DNA from: Ilumatobacter coccineus YM16-304 | GTDB lineage: Bacteria; Actinomycetota; Acidimicrobiia; Acidimicrobiales; Ilumatobacteraceae | Direction of reading: 5' to 3' | DNA length: 64,000 nucleotides | Assembly (NCBI RefSeq): GCF_000348785.1 | Contig: NC_020520.1 | Location: 4,030,001-4,094,000, forward strand | Part shown: positions 9,856 to 18,775 of the stretch, one piece after another | Position numbering within the stretch: the stretch's first letter is position 1 | How the letters are laid out: each line of letters starts with the position of its first letter | Notes under the pieces: model-generated | The model's database searches: none | Seen by the model: the letters and a program-made list of their open reading frames with translations, nothing else | What the model was told of the DNA's origin: nothing | Made by a program: the position numbers and the translations under genes

Positions 9856-12800
9856 ATGAGATCCGCGCCAACGTCTCACCGTGTCCGTGCCGTCCTCACG
9901 CTCTGCCTGATCGCATCGATGCTCGTCATCACGTCGGCCGCCGCACCCGCGCCCACGGCGACGGCGGCACTCGCTCCCGTGCCGTCGGCGTCGCTCGCCG
10001 GCGGGGCGTACCACCACTGCGCGATCCGTGCCGATCAGACGGTCGCGTGCTGGGGACGCAACGACGTCGGCCAACTCGGCAACAACACGACGATCTCCTC
10101 GCCGACTCCGCAGCTCGTGAGCGGGCTCACCGACGTCGTCGCCATCGACGCGATGATCAACACGACGTGCGCGCTTCGTTCCGATGGCACGGTCGCCTGC
10201 TGGGGTGACAACGACGACGGCCAACTCGGCGCCGGTCTGGCCGTGCCGTTCACGACCGTTCCCGTCGACCCCATCGGCATCGTCGACGCCGTCGCCATCG
10301 AGGTCGGGGGCGCTCATGCGTGTGCGCTCGGTTCCGACGGGACCGTCGCGTGCTGGGGCCAGAACGGCCTGGGTCAACTCGGCAATGGTACGACGACGAC
10401 GTCGAACGTGCCGGTGTCGGCCCAGTTCCTCACGGATGCCGCCACGATCAGCGCCGGAGGCACGGCCACCTGCTCGGTGCGCCTCACCGGGGAACTGTCG
10501 TGCTGGGGCGCCGGACTGCCGGGTGATGTCGACGAGACTCGACCGACCGACGTCGCTCCCTCGCTCGAGGTTCGTTCCGTCGCCGTCGGACATCAGGCCA
10601 TCTGTGTGATCACCGTCGACCACGCCGCCATGTGCGCCGGTACCGGCCCGCTCGGCGACGGGTCGGATGAACCGAACCCAGAGTTCGTCGAGGTTGCACT
10701 CGGATCGGCGCTCGACGTCGCGGTCGCCGCCGATGCCTGCGCCATCACACCCGACGCCGGCGTGTACTGCTGGGGGGCGGGCGAACCGCTGGTACTCGCC
10801 GTCACCCAACCGGTCGGCGACTCGGCGCTGCCGATGCGGGTGCCAGACCTCGTCGACGTCGTCGATCTCCACGTCGCTCCCGCCCACGCGTGCGCCCGAT
10901 CCGCCGACGCGATCGTCCGCTGTTGGGGGACCAACCTCGACGGACAGTTGCAGTTCGAGCCGACGTCACGGCTCGGCCCGGGGTTCGAGTTTCCCGACCT
11001 GGCGGCGACCGACGTGTCGGCTGGGCTCGCCACCTGTGCCGTGTCGGTCGACGCCACCGTCCTGTGCGCCGGATTCGACGTGCTCGCGCCCGCGCCTTTC
11101 GACTTCAGCGGACCCCGGGTCGTCGACGGCTTGGTCGACATCGGACAGGTCGCCACGCAGTTCACCCACAACTGCGCGGTCGACACGTCTGGCGACGTGC
11201 TCTGCTGGGGCTTCAACACCGTCGGCGAGATCGGCGTGCCTCCGCTCGGGGAGTTCACCGTCGAGGACAGCGTCGTTCCCCCCGTGAGGGTCGACGGTGT
11301 GAGCGGCGTGGTCGACATCGCCGTCGGTGCGAGTTTCTCGTGCGCCTCCACCGGGTCGACGGCGTACTGCTGGGGCACCGACGCCGACGGACAACTCGGC
11401 AACGACGCTGCGTTCGTGGACTCGTCATCACCCGTCGAGGTCGAATCGGGACCCACCACGACCACCGTCGACACGCTCGACGCCGGCAACGGTCATGCGT
11501 GCGCTCGCGTCATCAATGCGATCACGTCGATGGTGGGTTGCTGGGGAAGGAACAACCACGGCGAGCTCGGCAACGGCACGACGGACGACCAACCGACGAT
11601 GGTGTTCCCCGGCGTGCTCGTGCCGGCATCGATCGCGACCGGCGGCAGTCACACGTGCGCCATCGACGGCGCTGCCGACGTGTGGTGCTGGGGCGACAAC
11701 AGCGAGGGCCAACTCGGCATCGGAACCACCACGAGCCACACGACCAAGCAACAGTTGGCAGGCCTTCCGGCCGACCCGATCCAGGTGGTGGCCGGGAATT
11801 CGCACACCTGCGTCCTGCTGACCACCGGCGATGTCCACTGCTGGGGTGACAACCAGACGCGGCAGGTCGGGCAACCGTCGGGCGACATGCACATCAACCC
11901 GGTCCAGGTGCCCGGAGTGAGCAATGTCGTCCAGATCTCGGCGAACTTCGACACGACATGCGCTCGCCGCGTCGACTCGTCGGTGACGTGCTGGGGCGAC
12001 AACGGCATCGGGCAGGCCGGGGCGCTCCCGACGACACCGACACCGGTGGTGGTCGACGCCGGCGCGCCGCTGGATGCGTCGCAGGCCGACGTGGTTCCAG
12101 TCGTCGAGCCCGTCACTCCGGCACGGCTGTTCGACACGCGAACCGGCCAACCGACGATCGACGGCCTCGGTGCCGGGGGCGGCCCGATCACCGGCGGCAC
12201 CGACGTGACGGTGCAGGTGACCGGGCGAGCCGGTGTTCCCGACGACGCCACCTTCGCCGTACTCAACCTCACCGCCGTGCGGCCGTCGGCCAACGGCTAT
12301 CTCACCGCTCACGCTTGCGACACCGAACGCCCGCTCGCGGCGAGCCTCAACTACGCCGGGCCGGCCGGTACCGCACCGATCACCCTCGGCAACGAAACGA
12401 TCGTCGCACTGTCGTCGACCGGCACGGCGTGCATCTACTCCTCGTCGCCCACCGATCTGACCGTCGACGTCACCGCCTACGGCACGGCTCGCGGCGGCTA
12501 CCGGGCGACGACACCGTCACGGGTCCTCGACTCGCGTGCCGGCATGACCACCTTCGACGGCCAGAACGACCTCAGCGCGCCGATCGAGGGCGGCACCGAG
12601 GTCGAACTCCAGATCCGAGGCCGGGCCGGCGTGTCGGGCACCGCGGGCGCTGCTGTGTTGTACATCGCCGCCGTCGACCCGACCGGCGTCGGCTACCTCA
12701 CGGCGTATCCGTGCGACCCGATTCGCCCGCTCGCCAGCAGCCTCAACTTCTCGACGCTCCCCGACGGACGCTCGGTCAACCGAGGCAATGAGGTCATCGC

Positions 12801-13278
12801 TCCGCTCGACGACGACGGCAAGGTCTGTCTGTTCGTCTCGGCCACCACCGATCTGACCGTCGACCTCGTCGGCTCGATCGACCCGTCGACCACGTACGCG
12901 GTGGAGTCACCTGCACGACTCCTCGAGACGCGACCGGGGCAGTCGACGGTCGACGGCGAGTTCGAACTCGGTGCGGCGCTCTCGTCGGGCGACGAGATCG
13001 AACTCGACGTCGCCGGTCGGGCCGGCGTCGAGAACAACGCGTCGGCGGCCGTGCTCAACATCACGGCGGTCAACCCGAGCGGGGTCGGCTACCTGACCGC
13101 GTGGCCGTGCGGAACGACGAGACCGACGGCGAGCAGCCTGAACTTCACCGCCACACCGAACACGGGGAGCATCAACGGCGGCAACGAGGTGCTCGCTCCG
13201 CTCTCGATCGACGGCACCGTCTGCTTGTTCGTGTCGCAATCGACCGACCTGACCGTCGACGTCGTCGGTTCCGTCTGA
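9856..13278 (+). CDS. Secreted RCC1-repeat protein with three C-terminal beta domains
   Basis: 1140 residues. An N-terminal signal peptide (RAVLTLCLIASMLVITSAA) is followed by about 14 RCC1-like repeats, each ending near CWGxNxxGQLGxGT. The number is suitable for two seven-bladed propellers. Each repeat has a conserved Cys pair (HxCA...CWG), which is typical of secreted forms stabilised by disulfides. From about residue 755 come three ~125-residue domains, each opening with a D/E-x-R-x-G motif (FDTRTGQPT, LDSRAGMTT, LETRPGQST). Each closes with LTVDVTAY, LTVDLVGS or LTVDVVGS. The same domain ends the gene at 1-722. The protein is probably cell-surface or extracellular and used in binding; no catalytic residues were seen. 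It converges on the glycosyltransferase gene. Confidence 0.85.
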   Translation: MRSAPTSHRVRAVLTLCLIASMLVITSAAAPAPTATAALAPVPSASLAGGAYHHCAIRADQTVACWGRNDVGQLGNNTTISSPTPQLVSGLTDVVAIDAMINTTCALRSDGTVACWGDNDDGQLGAGLAVPFTTVPVDPIGIVDAVAIEVGGAHACALGSDGTVACWGQNGLGQLGNGTTTTSNVPVSAQFLTDAATISAGGTATCSVRLTGELSCWGAGLPGDVDETRPTDVAPSLEVRSVAVGHQAICVITVDHAAMCAGTGPLGDGSDEPNPEFVEVALGSALDVAVAADACAITPDAGVYCWGAGEPLVLAVTQPVGDSALPMRVPDLVDVVDLHVAPAHACARSADAIVRCWGTNLDGQLQFEPTSRLGPGFEFPDLAATDVSAGLATCAVSVDATVLCAGFDVLAPAPFDFSGPRVVDGLVDIGQVATQFTHNCAVDTSGDVLCWGFNTVGEIGVPPLGEFTVEDSVVPPVRVDGVSGVVDIAVGASFSCASTGSTAYCWGTDADGQLGNDAAFVDSSSPVEVESGPTTTTVDTLDAGNGHACARVINAITSMVGCWGRNNHGELGNGTTDDQPTMVFPGVLVPASIATGGSHTCAIDGAADVWCWGDNSEGQLGIGTTTSHTTKQQLAGLPADPIQVVAGNSHTCVLLTTGDVHCWGDNQTRQVGQPSGDMHINPVQVPGVSNVVQISANFDTTCARRVDSSVTCWGDNGIGQAGALPTTPTPVVVDAGAPLDASQADVVPVVEPVTPARLFDTRTGQPTIDGLGAGGGPITGGTDVTVQVTGRAGVPDDATFAVLNLTAVRPSANGYLTAHACDTERPLAASLNYAGPAGTAPITLGNETIVALSSTGTACIYSSSPTDLTVDVTAYGTARGGYRATTPSRVLDSRAGMTTFDGQNDLSAPIEGGTEVELQIRGRAGVSGTAGAAVLYIAAVDPTGVGYLTAYPCDPIRPLASSLNFSTLPDGRSVNRGNEVIAPLDDDGKVCLFVSATTDLTVDLVGSIDPSTTYAVESPARLLETRPGQSTVDGEFELGAALSSGDEIELDVAGRAGVENNASAAVLNITAVNPSGVGYLTAWPCGTTRPTASSLNFTATPNTGSINGGNEVLAPLSIDGTVCLFVSQSTDLTVDVVGSV

Positions 13279-13314
13279 CGAGACGCGGCACACGTTCGGT
13301 GGCAGACATCGAGG

Positions 13315-14826
13315 TCATGCCGGTTCGAGCACGCGCTCGTGCTCGCCCGTCGGGTCCTGTTCCGCATCGGCTGCGGTGACGGTCGGCGGTTCGACGAACA
13401 CCGGAGGTTCGGTGCGGTCGAGGATCTCGCGGAGGCCACGGACCATCCGAGCGTCCATCTGCTCGGCGAGGGTCATCGCCGGAACGCCCGGCACGGCCAC
13501 CCGATCGACACCGCTCTCGCCGTCGACGCCTTGGCGCGTCCAGTTGGTCCACGAGACGTCGTTGCCGGTGAGGTAGCGGGCCAGCGCCGACCACATCATC
13601 AGGTGCTCGACGGCCATCGTCACGCACATCAGCACGATGAGCACCGGCAGATACTTGGCGTACTTCCTGAGCGTCCCCGACGCGTAGAACACGACCGCGA
13701 AGTTGGCCGGCACCGACAGCAACACGAGGTAGAAGTAGAGGTACTGGCCGGTGTGGATCGGCAGGATGAACGCCACCGCGAACACGAGCGGGTACAGCAG
13801 GATCTGGACGTACCCGAGCAACGACGACGGCAGTTCGTAGAACCCGAGCGATCGGTTCCCGCGTCGACGATCGAGGAAGAGCCGGCGGTGCGCACCGAAA
13901 CAGAAGAACGCACCGAACCGCCACCGACGTCGCTGGTTGCGCAGCCCCGAGAGGTCGGCCGCTCCTTCGGTGATGCAGACCGCGTCGTCGGCGTACACGA
14001 GTCCCAGCCCGGCGTCACGGAGCTGCAGCGAGAAGTCCATGTCCTCGGTCTTGCTGAAGTCGCGAAAGCCGTGGGTCTGCTGCCACGCCGAGCGGCGGTA
14101 CGCGCACATGGCGCCGGACAGGATGAAGATCGTGTTGAAGACCGACTGCGCACGGCGAAGGTGGAACCCGAACATGTACTCGAAGGCCTGCGACTTGCCG
14201 ACGAACTTCTTGGTGTTGCCGATCACGATGCGGCCGACCACCGCGTCGACGCGCTTCGAGGCGAATGGTTTCACGAGGTTGCCGATCGCTTCGGGCTCGA
14301 CCGCCGAGTCGGCGTCGACGTTGACGATGATCTGTCCGAAGCCGTGCATGACCCCGGAGTTCAGCGCCGCCCCTTTGCCGGCGTTCTCCTGGTTGACCAA
14401 GAACACTCGCCCGGGGTTCTCGTCGACATACCGCTGCGCGACCTCCGCAGTGCGGTCGGTCGAGCCGTCGTTGACGATGATGATCTCGAGGTTGGCGTAG
14501 TCGCTGGCGAGCACCGAATCGATCGTCTTGCCGAGGCCGACCTCCTCGTTCCACGCGGGGATGACCACGGAGGTCAACGGAGCGAACCCCGATCCCTGCA
14601 ACTGCTCGGCGGGTCGATAGAACGACGCGCCGATCATCACGTGGACGAACATCCGCGTCGCCTCGACGGTGAAGAACACGATCGCGACGCGCAACACGAG
14701 CGGCAGCAGTTCGTCGTCGGCCGGCCGCAACACTCCCAGCGTCCAACCGATCGAGGCCGTCGCGCCGAGCACGACCACCGCAATGATCGCGACGGCGACG
14801 ACTCGATTGATCGACCTGGATTGCAT
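13315..14826 (-). CDS. Processive family 2 glycosyltransferase (membrane)
   Basis: 503 residues. Two N-terminal membrane segments (to ~residue 65) precede a GT-A domain with SVVIPAWNEE, the nucleotide-sugar motif NDGSTD, the metal motif DADS, the acceptor motif TEDMD and the processivity motif QRRRWRFG. These are followed by about four C-terminal membrane segments. This is the pattern of hyaluronan, cellulose and poly-GlcNAc synthases, so it probably makes and exports a polysaccharide or glycolipid. The sugar cannot be told from sequence. The C-terminal ~90 residues are cytoplasmic and variable. No partner polysaccharide genes lie next to it. Confidence 0.88.
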   Translation of the reverse strand: MQSRSINRVVAVAIIAVVVLGATASIGWTLGVLRPADDELLPLVLRVAIVFFTVEATRMFVHVMIGASFYRPAEQLQGSGFAPLTSVVIPAWNEEVGLGKTIDSVLASDYANLEIIIVNDGSTDRTAEVAQRYVDENPGRVFLVNQENAGKGAALNSGVMHGFGQIIVNVDADSAVEPEAIGNLVKPFASKRVDAVVGRIVIGNTKKFVGKSQAFEYMFGFHLRRAQSVFNTIFILSGAMCAYRRSAWQQTHGFRDFSKTEDMDFSLQLRDAGLGLVYADDAVCITEGAADLSGLRNQRRRWRFGAFFCFGAHRRLFLDRRRGNRSLGFYELPSSLLGYVQILLYPLVFAVAFILPIHTGQYLYFYLVLLSVPANFAVVFYASGTLRKYAKYLPVLIVLMCVTMAVEHLMMWSALARYLTGNDVSWTNWTRQGVDGESGVDRVAVPGVPAMTLAEQMDARMVRGLREILDRTEPPVFVEPPTVTAADAEQDPTGEHERVLEPA

Positions 14827-15021
14827 GTGTGAACGACCTCTTCAAATGACCGGCTGCGAGCAGCAGCACGGCCCTCATTCGGGTCATCCAGACGATTCCT
14901 TGAGGGACTTTTCCGGCATGTTCCGGACGTTTTGGCTCAAACGTGCAAATTGTCGACCGGGTGTGACGGGCGGCCACCACCAGTGGCACTACCAGGGGTT
15001 TTGTCGAGGTCTTCGACGACT

Positions 15022-16260
15022 TCAGTCCGTGACCGGCGACCGCACAGCGAGAACCATGCAGCCGAGCCCAGCGGCTCCATACACCAGAGCACCGACCACC
15101 ATCGGGGTGACCGTTGCATCGATTCTTGCGTCGACGATTGCCGCCAGAATCGCACCGCCACCGAGCTGTGTCAGACCGAGAAGTGCACTGGCCATTCCGG
15201 CTTTGTCGCCCATCGGTTCCATCGCGATCGCCGAACTCATCGGGCCGAGGATCATGTTGAGCGCGTTGGCGACGCACGCCCAACCGAACCACACCCACAG
15301 CGACGGCACGCCATCGGCTGCGACGGCCGCGATCGTTCCGATGGCGGCCACGACGACGAACGCGACGCTCGCGCGCACGGCGAGATAGCGGATGCCGAAG
15401 CGGTCGATGAGTCGCCCGTTCGACATGAGGGCGATCGCCATACCCACACCGGAGAGCCCGAAGAAGATCGTGAACTGCGAGTCGCGGTCGTACACCTGGT
15501 CGAGGATCACCTGCGCGCTTCCGAGCCAGACGAAGAACGATCCGGTGAAGAACGCCATCGACAGGATCGACCAGCGCGTCGACGACGTCCGCACAACGGC
15601 CTCGAGCGCCTCGACGAACGGTCCGAAGCGAAGCGTGCGCCGATGCTCGTCGGCGAGCGTCTCACCGAAGCGCAGCGTCCACACGAACGCGATCGACGCG
15701 AGCACGAGCGCTGCGCCGAACACGAGCCGCCACGACCCGACGAGCAGGATGCCTTCACCGGCGATGGGGACGATGATCGGACCGAGCAGGAAGACCGCGG
15801 CGACGGTCGACACGACGCGAGCCATCCGGTCGCCGTCGAACAGGTCTCGGGCGATCGCCATCCGCAGCACCGTCGGGGCCGATGCACCGAGCCCCCACAC
15901 GAATCGGGCCGCCAACAGCACTTCGAGGTTCGGCGCGATCGCCGACACCAACGCGCCGAGCGCATACACCCCGATGCCGATGAGCAGGATCGGCCGTCGG
16001 CCGAACCGGTCGCCGAGCACGCCGTACACGACCTGGCCGAGCGCCATGCCGACGAAGTACACGGTGCCGGTGATGGCCGGGCTCAGGTTGCGGGCCTCGA
16101 GGTCGAAACTCTCACTCAACTCGTCGAACGCCGGCAGCGCCGCATCGACACCGAACGCCATCAAGATGCCGATGAATGCGAGGAATGCGATCACCGACCG
16201 CTCGGTTCGTTGCGTCGTCGACCCGTTCACCGCGGCACCATAACGGCGCGTGCGCGCCAT
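15022..16260 (-). CDS. Bcr/CflA-like MFS drug/metabolite exporter
   Basis: 412 residues from the ATG at 16260; the frame continues upstream but would overlap the divergent redoxin gene. About 12 hydrophobic segments are seen. The MFS signature between segments 2 and 3 is present (GQVVYGVLGDRFGRRPILLIG), together with the early FVDAALPAF-like motif (MAFGVDAALPAFDELS) typical of the Bcr/CflA subfamily. These proteins export drugs or small peptides by proton antiport. The start codon lies only 27 bases from that of the divergent selenoprotein candidate, so the promoters overlap. The substrate is unknown. Confidence 0.87.
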   Translation of the reverse strand: MARTRRYGAAVNGSTTQRTERSVIAFLAFIGILMAFGVDAALPAFDELSESFDLEARNLSPAITGTVYFVGMALGQVVYGVLGDRFGRRPILLIGIGVYALGALVSAIAPNLEVLLAARFVWGLGASAPTVLRMAIARDLFDGDRMARVVSTVAAVFLLGPIIVPIAGEGILLVGSWRLVFGAALVLASIAFVWTLRFGETLADEHRRTLRFGPFVEALEAVVRTSSTRWSILSMAFFTGSFFVWLGSAQVILDQVYDRDSQFTIFFGLSGVGMAIALMSNGRLIDRFGIRYLAVRASVAFVVVAAIGTIAAVAADGVPSLWVWFGWACVANALNMILGPMSSAIAMEPMGDKAGMASALLGLTQLGGGAILAAIVDARIDATVTPMVVGALVYGAAGLGCMVLAVRSPVTD

Positions 16261-16287
16261 CACGACCGGCTTGAGTAGTTTGCAGGA

Positions 16288-17298
16288 ATGGCACAAGCAA
16301 ACGATCTGGTCATGCTCGACCACGGCCCGATGATCGGCCCCGACGAGCTCACCGACACCCTCGGATGGACCCTCAAACCCGAAGGTCTGTGCCAGGACGA
16401 CCGCTGCGTGATCGTGCCCGATCGCGGTGCCATCGAGTCCGACGGCCACATCGACGTGACCGCCGTTGCGGCCCTGCTCGACCGCCCTGCCGTCCACGAC
16501 GACGCGTCCGGACTCGTCGCCATCGGTGCGCCGCGCGAACGACGCCGCGGCGCGCTCCACGATCTCCGGGCACCCGACTTCACGCTGCCCGACCTCGAGG
16601 GCACCTCACATTCGCTCTCCGACCATCGTTCGAAGAAGAAACTGCTCGTCGCCTTCTCCAGTTGGTGAGGTTGCATCTTCGACCTGCCAGGTTGGCAGGT
16701 ACTCCAAGAAGAACTCGCCGATCACGACTTCCAGGTGATCGCGGTGGCCATCGACGAAGCGGTCGACAAGATCCGTGAATTCATGGATGGCATCACCTAC
16801 CCAGTGCTGATCGACGCCGACCATCTCCTCACCGAGCTGTACGCGATCTCCAACGTGCCGACCGTGTTGCTGATCGACGAGGACGATCGGATCGTGCAGC
16901 CGAACTGGAACGCGTATGCCACCGACACGTTCAAGGACTTCACGGGCATCGATTCGTCACAGCAGATCGAGGTGATCCGACGGTGGGTCGTCGACGGCGA
17001 GACGATGATGACCGAAGCCGACGCGAAGACAGCGGTCGGCGACCTGACCGACGACGAAGAGGCCGCCCGACTGCACTTCCGGATCGCCCTTCGTCTGCGC
17101 GACGCCGGGGACGAGGCGGGAGCCGAACGGAACTTCGAGCGGGCGTGCGAGCTCGCGCCGCACGACTGGACGATCCGCCGGGCATCGATGCCGTTGCGCG
17201 GCGGTGACCCGTTCGGACCGGAGTTCTTCACGCTCGTCGAGGAGTTCACCGCCGCGGGCCGCCCGTACCACGGCGTCGCTGCCGAGCGACACCCCTGA
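16288..17298 (+). CDS. Thioredoxin/AhpC-TSA-fold redoxin, probable selenoprotein (Sec at in-frame TGA 16666-16668)
   Basis: Reading through the TGA gives 336 residues, with Sec at residue 127. The coding frame and similarity continue without change on both sides. Before the TGA is a redoxin fold start (APDFTLPDLEG, residue ~95; LLVAFSSW) and after it come GCIFDLPGWQ and a full thioredoxin-fold second half (ITYPVLID, NVPTVLLIDEDDRIV). The TGA falls exactly where related proteins have the active-site Cys (W-C-G-C becomes W-U-G-C). A perfect hairpin at 16682-16700 follows at bacterial-SECIS distance. The C-terminal ~80 residues carry one TPR-like repeat. The N-terminal ~90 residues are an extra domain. 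It is divergent from an MFS exporter and ends 3 bases before a palindromic terminator. The alternative is a nonsense mutation or sequencing error. Confidence 0.8.
16682..16700 (+). promoter_or_regulatory. Candidate bacterial SECIS hairpin
   Basis: ACCTGCCA (16682-16689) pairs perfectly with TGGCAGGT (16693-16700) around a GGT loop. The apical loop begins 21 bases after the in-frame TGA, inside the 16-37 base range described for bacterial SECIS elements, and its first base is G, as expected for SelB recognition. It lies inside the coding sequence, as bacterial SECIS elements do. Confidence 0.65.
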
Positions 17299-17301
17299 CG
17301 A

Positions 17302-17338
17302 ACCTGGTTATTTCCATCCCGGATGGAAATAACCAGGT
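17302..17338. terminator. Perfect 37-bp palindrome, bidirectional terminator (copy 1)
   Basis: Arms of 18 bases starting ACCTGGTTATTTCC pair perfectly around a single C. The element begins 3 bases past the stop of the redoxin gene and ends 3 bases before the stop of the convergent FHA gene. An identical 37-base copy is present at 40311-40347, so it is also a repeat. Confidence 0.75.
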
Positions 17339-17341
17339 CGG

Positions 17342-18652
17342 TCAGTCGGGAGCCTCGACGTCGCAGACGAGTTCGTCGCCGAACACCATCACCGTGCCGT
17401 AGACGATCGCGACGGGGCGTCCCGACTCGATGCGCTCGCGCTTGGCACCCGGCAGCTGGACTTCGGTGCCGTTGGTCGACTGCATGTCTTCGACGACGAG
17501 CTGTCCGCCCTCGATCCGGATCTCGGCGTGGGTTCGCGAGAGACCTTGGCCGGGGCCGTCGTACTTCATGATGCGCGGCAGCTCGTCGACCTGGCCGGTG
17601 ATCTTCGGGTTACGGCCGATGAGCACGCTCCGGTCGACCGGGATCCGTTCGCCGTTGCCGAACGAGAGGATCGCGTGGATGCGTCGCTCGCGCTCCGGTT
17701 CGTCGGGCTCGGGCTCGTCGTCGGTCGTGCTGTCGTCCGTGGTGCCGCTGTCGTCGGTCGTGCTCTCGTCGGTCGTGCTCTCGTCGGTCGGTGCGTCGAG
17801 ATCGAGCATCGGAGCGCTGTCCTGCTCGTCGGATACTGGCTCGGCGAACGACGCTTCGAGGTCGGCGATCACCGCGTCGTCGGGGAGCTCCGACTCCTGC
17901 TCGGGCTCCGGTTCCAGTTCCGGCTCGGGCTCGGGTTCCGGTTCCACCTCGGGTTCCGGTTCCACCTCGGGCTCCGACTCCGCCTCTGGTTCCGGCTCGG
18001 GCTCGGGCTCTGGCTCGGGCTCCGGTTCCGCCTCGGGCTCCGGTTCCGCCTCGGGCTCTGGCTCGGGCTCTGGCTCCGGTTCTAGCTCGGGCTCGGGCTC
18101 TGGTTCCGGCTCGGGTTCCGGCTCGGGTTCGGGCTCCGGCTCCGGCTCGGGCGCAGTCAGGGTGTCGAAGCGGCGGCTCAGCGACGATGCGGGAACGGAG
18201 CCGGCGACGACGAAGAACCCGCCCTCGGCGTTCAGCCCGGCGTCGGCACCGCTGCCATCGCCCGACAGTGTCATCGACACCGCTGCGACGTCACCAGCCG
18301 TCTCCTCGATCCACGTGCGAACGTCGGCCGGGTCGATCGAACGCTCGGACCCGTCGTTGGTGGTCACGGTCACGACGACCGCCCCACGGGTGACGATGCG
18401 CACGCACTCGTCCTCGACCTGCACCAACCCGAAGTCGGGCAGGTTCTTGATGCCGTTGCGAGAGAGCTCGTCGAGAACGTCGTCGAGCGGTGCATCCGCC
18501 GACACGAGACTCCACAGCTGAGCGCGCGTCGACGCGTTGTCCTTCGCGATCAGTCCCAACGATCGCGGTGTGATCAAGCCGACGTGTTCGCCCGGCTGGA
18601 ACGACGTCGCGTCGGTCGAACCCACCGCGGAGCTGTCTGCTGAGTCGGTCAT
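17342..18652 (-). CDS. FHA-domain protein with long Glu-Pro repeat
   Basis: 436 residues. Residues ~1-165 form an N-terminal domain I do not recognise ([35 protein letters not shown]). Residues ~168-258 are almost pure Glu-Pro repeats, as in TonB or periplasm/cell-wall-spanning linkers. An acidic Asp/Thr/Ser stretch follows. Residues ~325-436 are an FHA phosphothreonine-binding domain with the key [12 protein letters not shown] and STNGTEV motifs. It probably reads out Ser/Thr-kinase signalling; no kinase gene is adjacent. It is divergent from the GH3 lipoprotein gene and converges on the redoxin gene. Confidence 0.85.
   Translation of the reverse strand: MTDSADSSAVGSTDATSFQPGEHVGLITPRSLGLIAKDNASTRAQLWSLVSADAPLDDVLDELSRNGIKNLPDFGLVQVEDECVRIVTRGAVVVTVTTNDGSERSIDPADVRTWIEETAGDVAAVSMTLSGDGSGADAGLNAEGGFFVVAGSVPASSLSRRFDTLTAPEPEPEPEPEPEPEPEPEPEPELEPEPEPEPEPEAEPEPEAEPEPEPEPEPEPEPEAESEPEVEPEPEVEPEPEPEPELEPEPEQESELPDDAVIADLEASFAEPVSDEQDSAPMLDLDAPTDESTTDESTTDDSGTTDDSTTDDEPEPDEPERERRIHAILSFGNGERIPVDRSVLIGRNPKITGQVDELPRIMKYDGPGQGLSRTHAEIRIEGGQLVVEDMQSTNGTEVQLPGAKRERIESGRPVAIVYGTVMVFGDELVCDVEAPD
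17888..18155 (-). repeat. Low-complexity Glu-Pro coding repeat
   Basis: A stretch of near-perfect 6-base repeats (GAGCCG/GAACCG on the coding strand) encodes about 90 residues of alternating Glu and Pro in the FHA protein. Such tracts vary in length between strains by slippage in steps of 6, which keeps the frame. Confidence 0.8.
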
Positions 18653-18775
18653 CTACGTCTCCATCGTGTTGGCGACGGCCCGCTGCCATGGGGCCGCCAT
18701 CGTCTGGCCCCATGATGCTCCATCCGACCGGTCAGCTCGCGGAACCTCGACACGCTCGCGTCGTATCCTCGCTGC

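Noticed and set aside
16666-16668. Redoxin gene as a simple nonsense pseudogene split into two genes
   Set aside because: The stop replaces exactly the active-site Cys, the frame is otherwise clean, and a SECIS-like hairpin follows; a random nonsense mutation would rarely meet all three. It is kept as an alternative in the feature entry.
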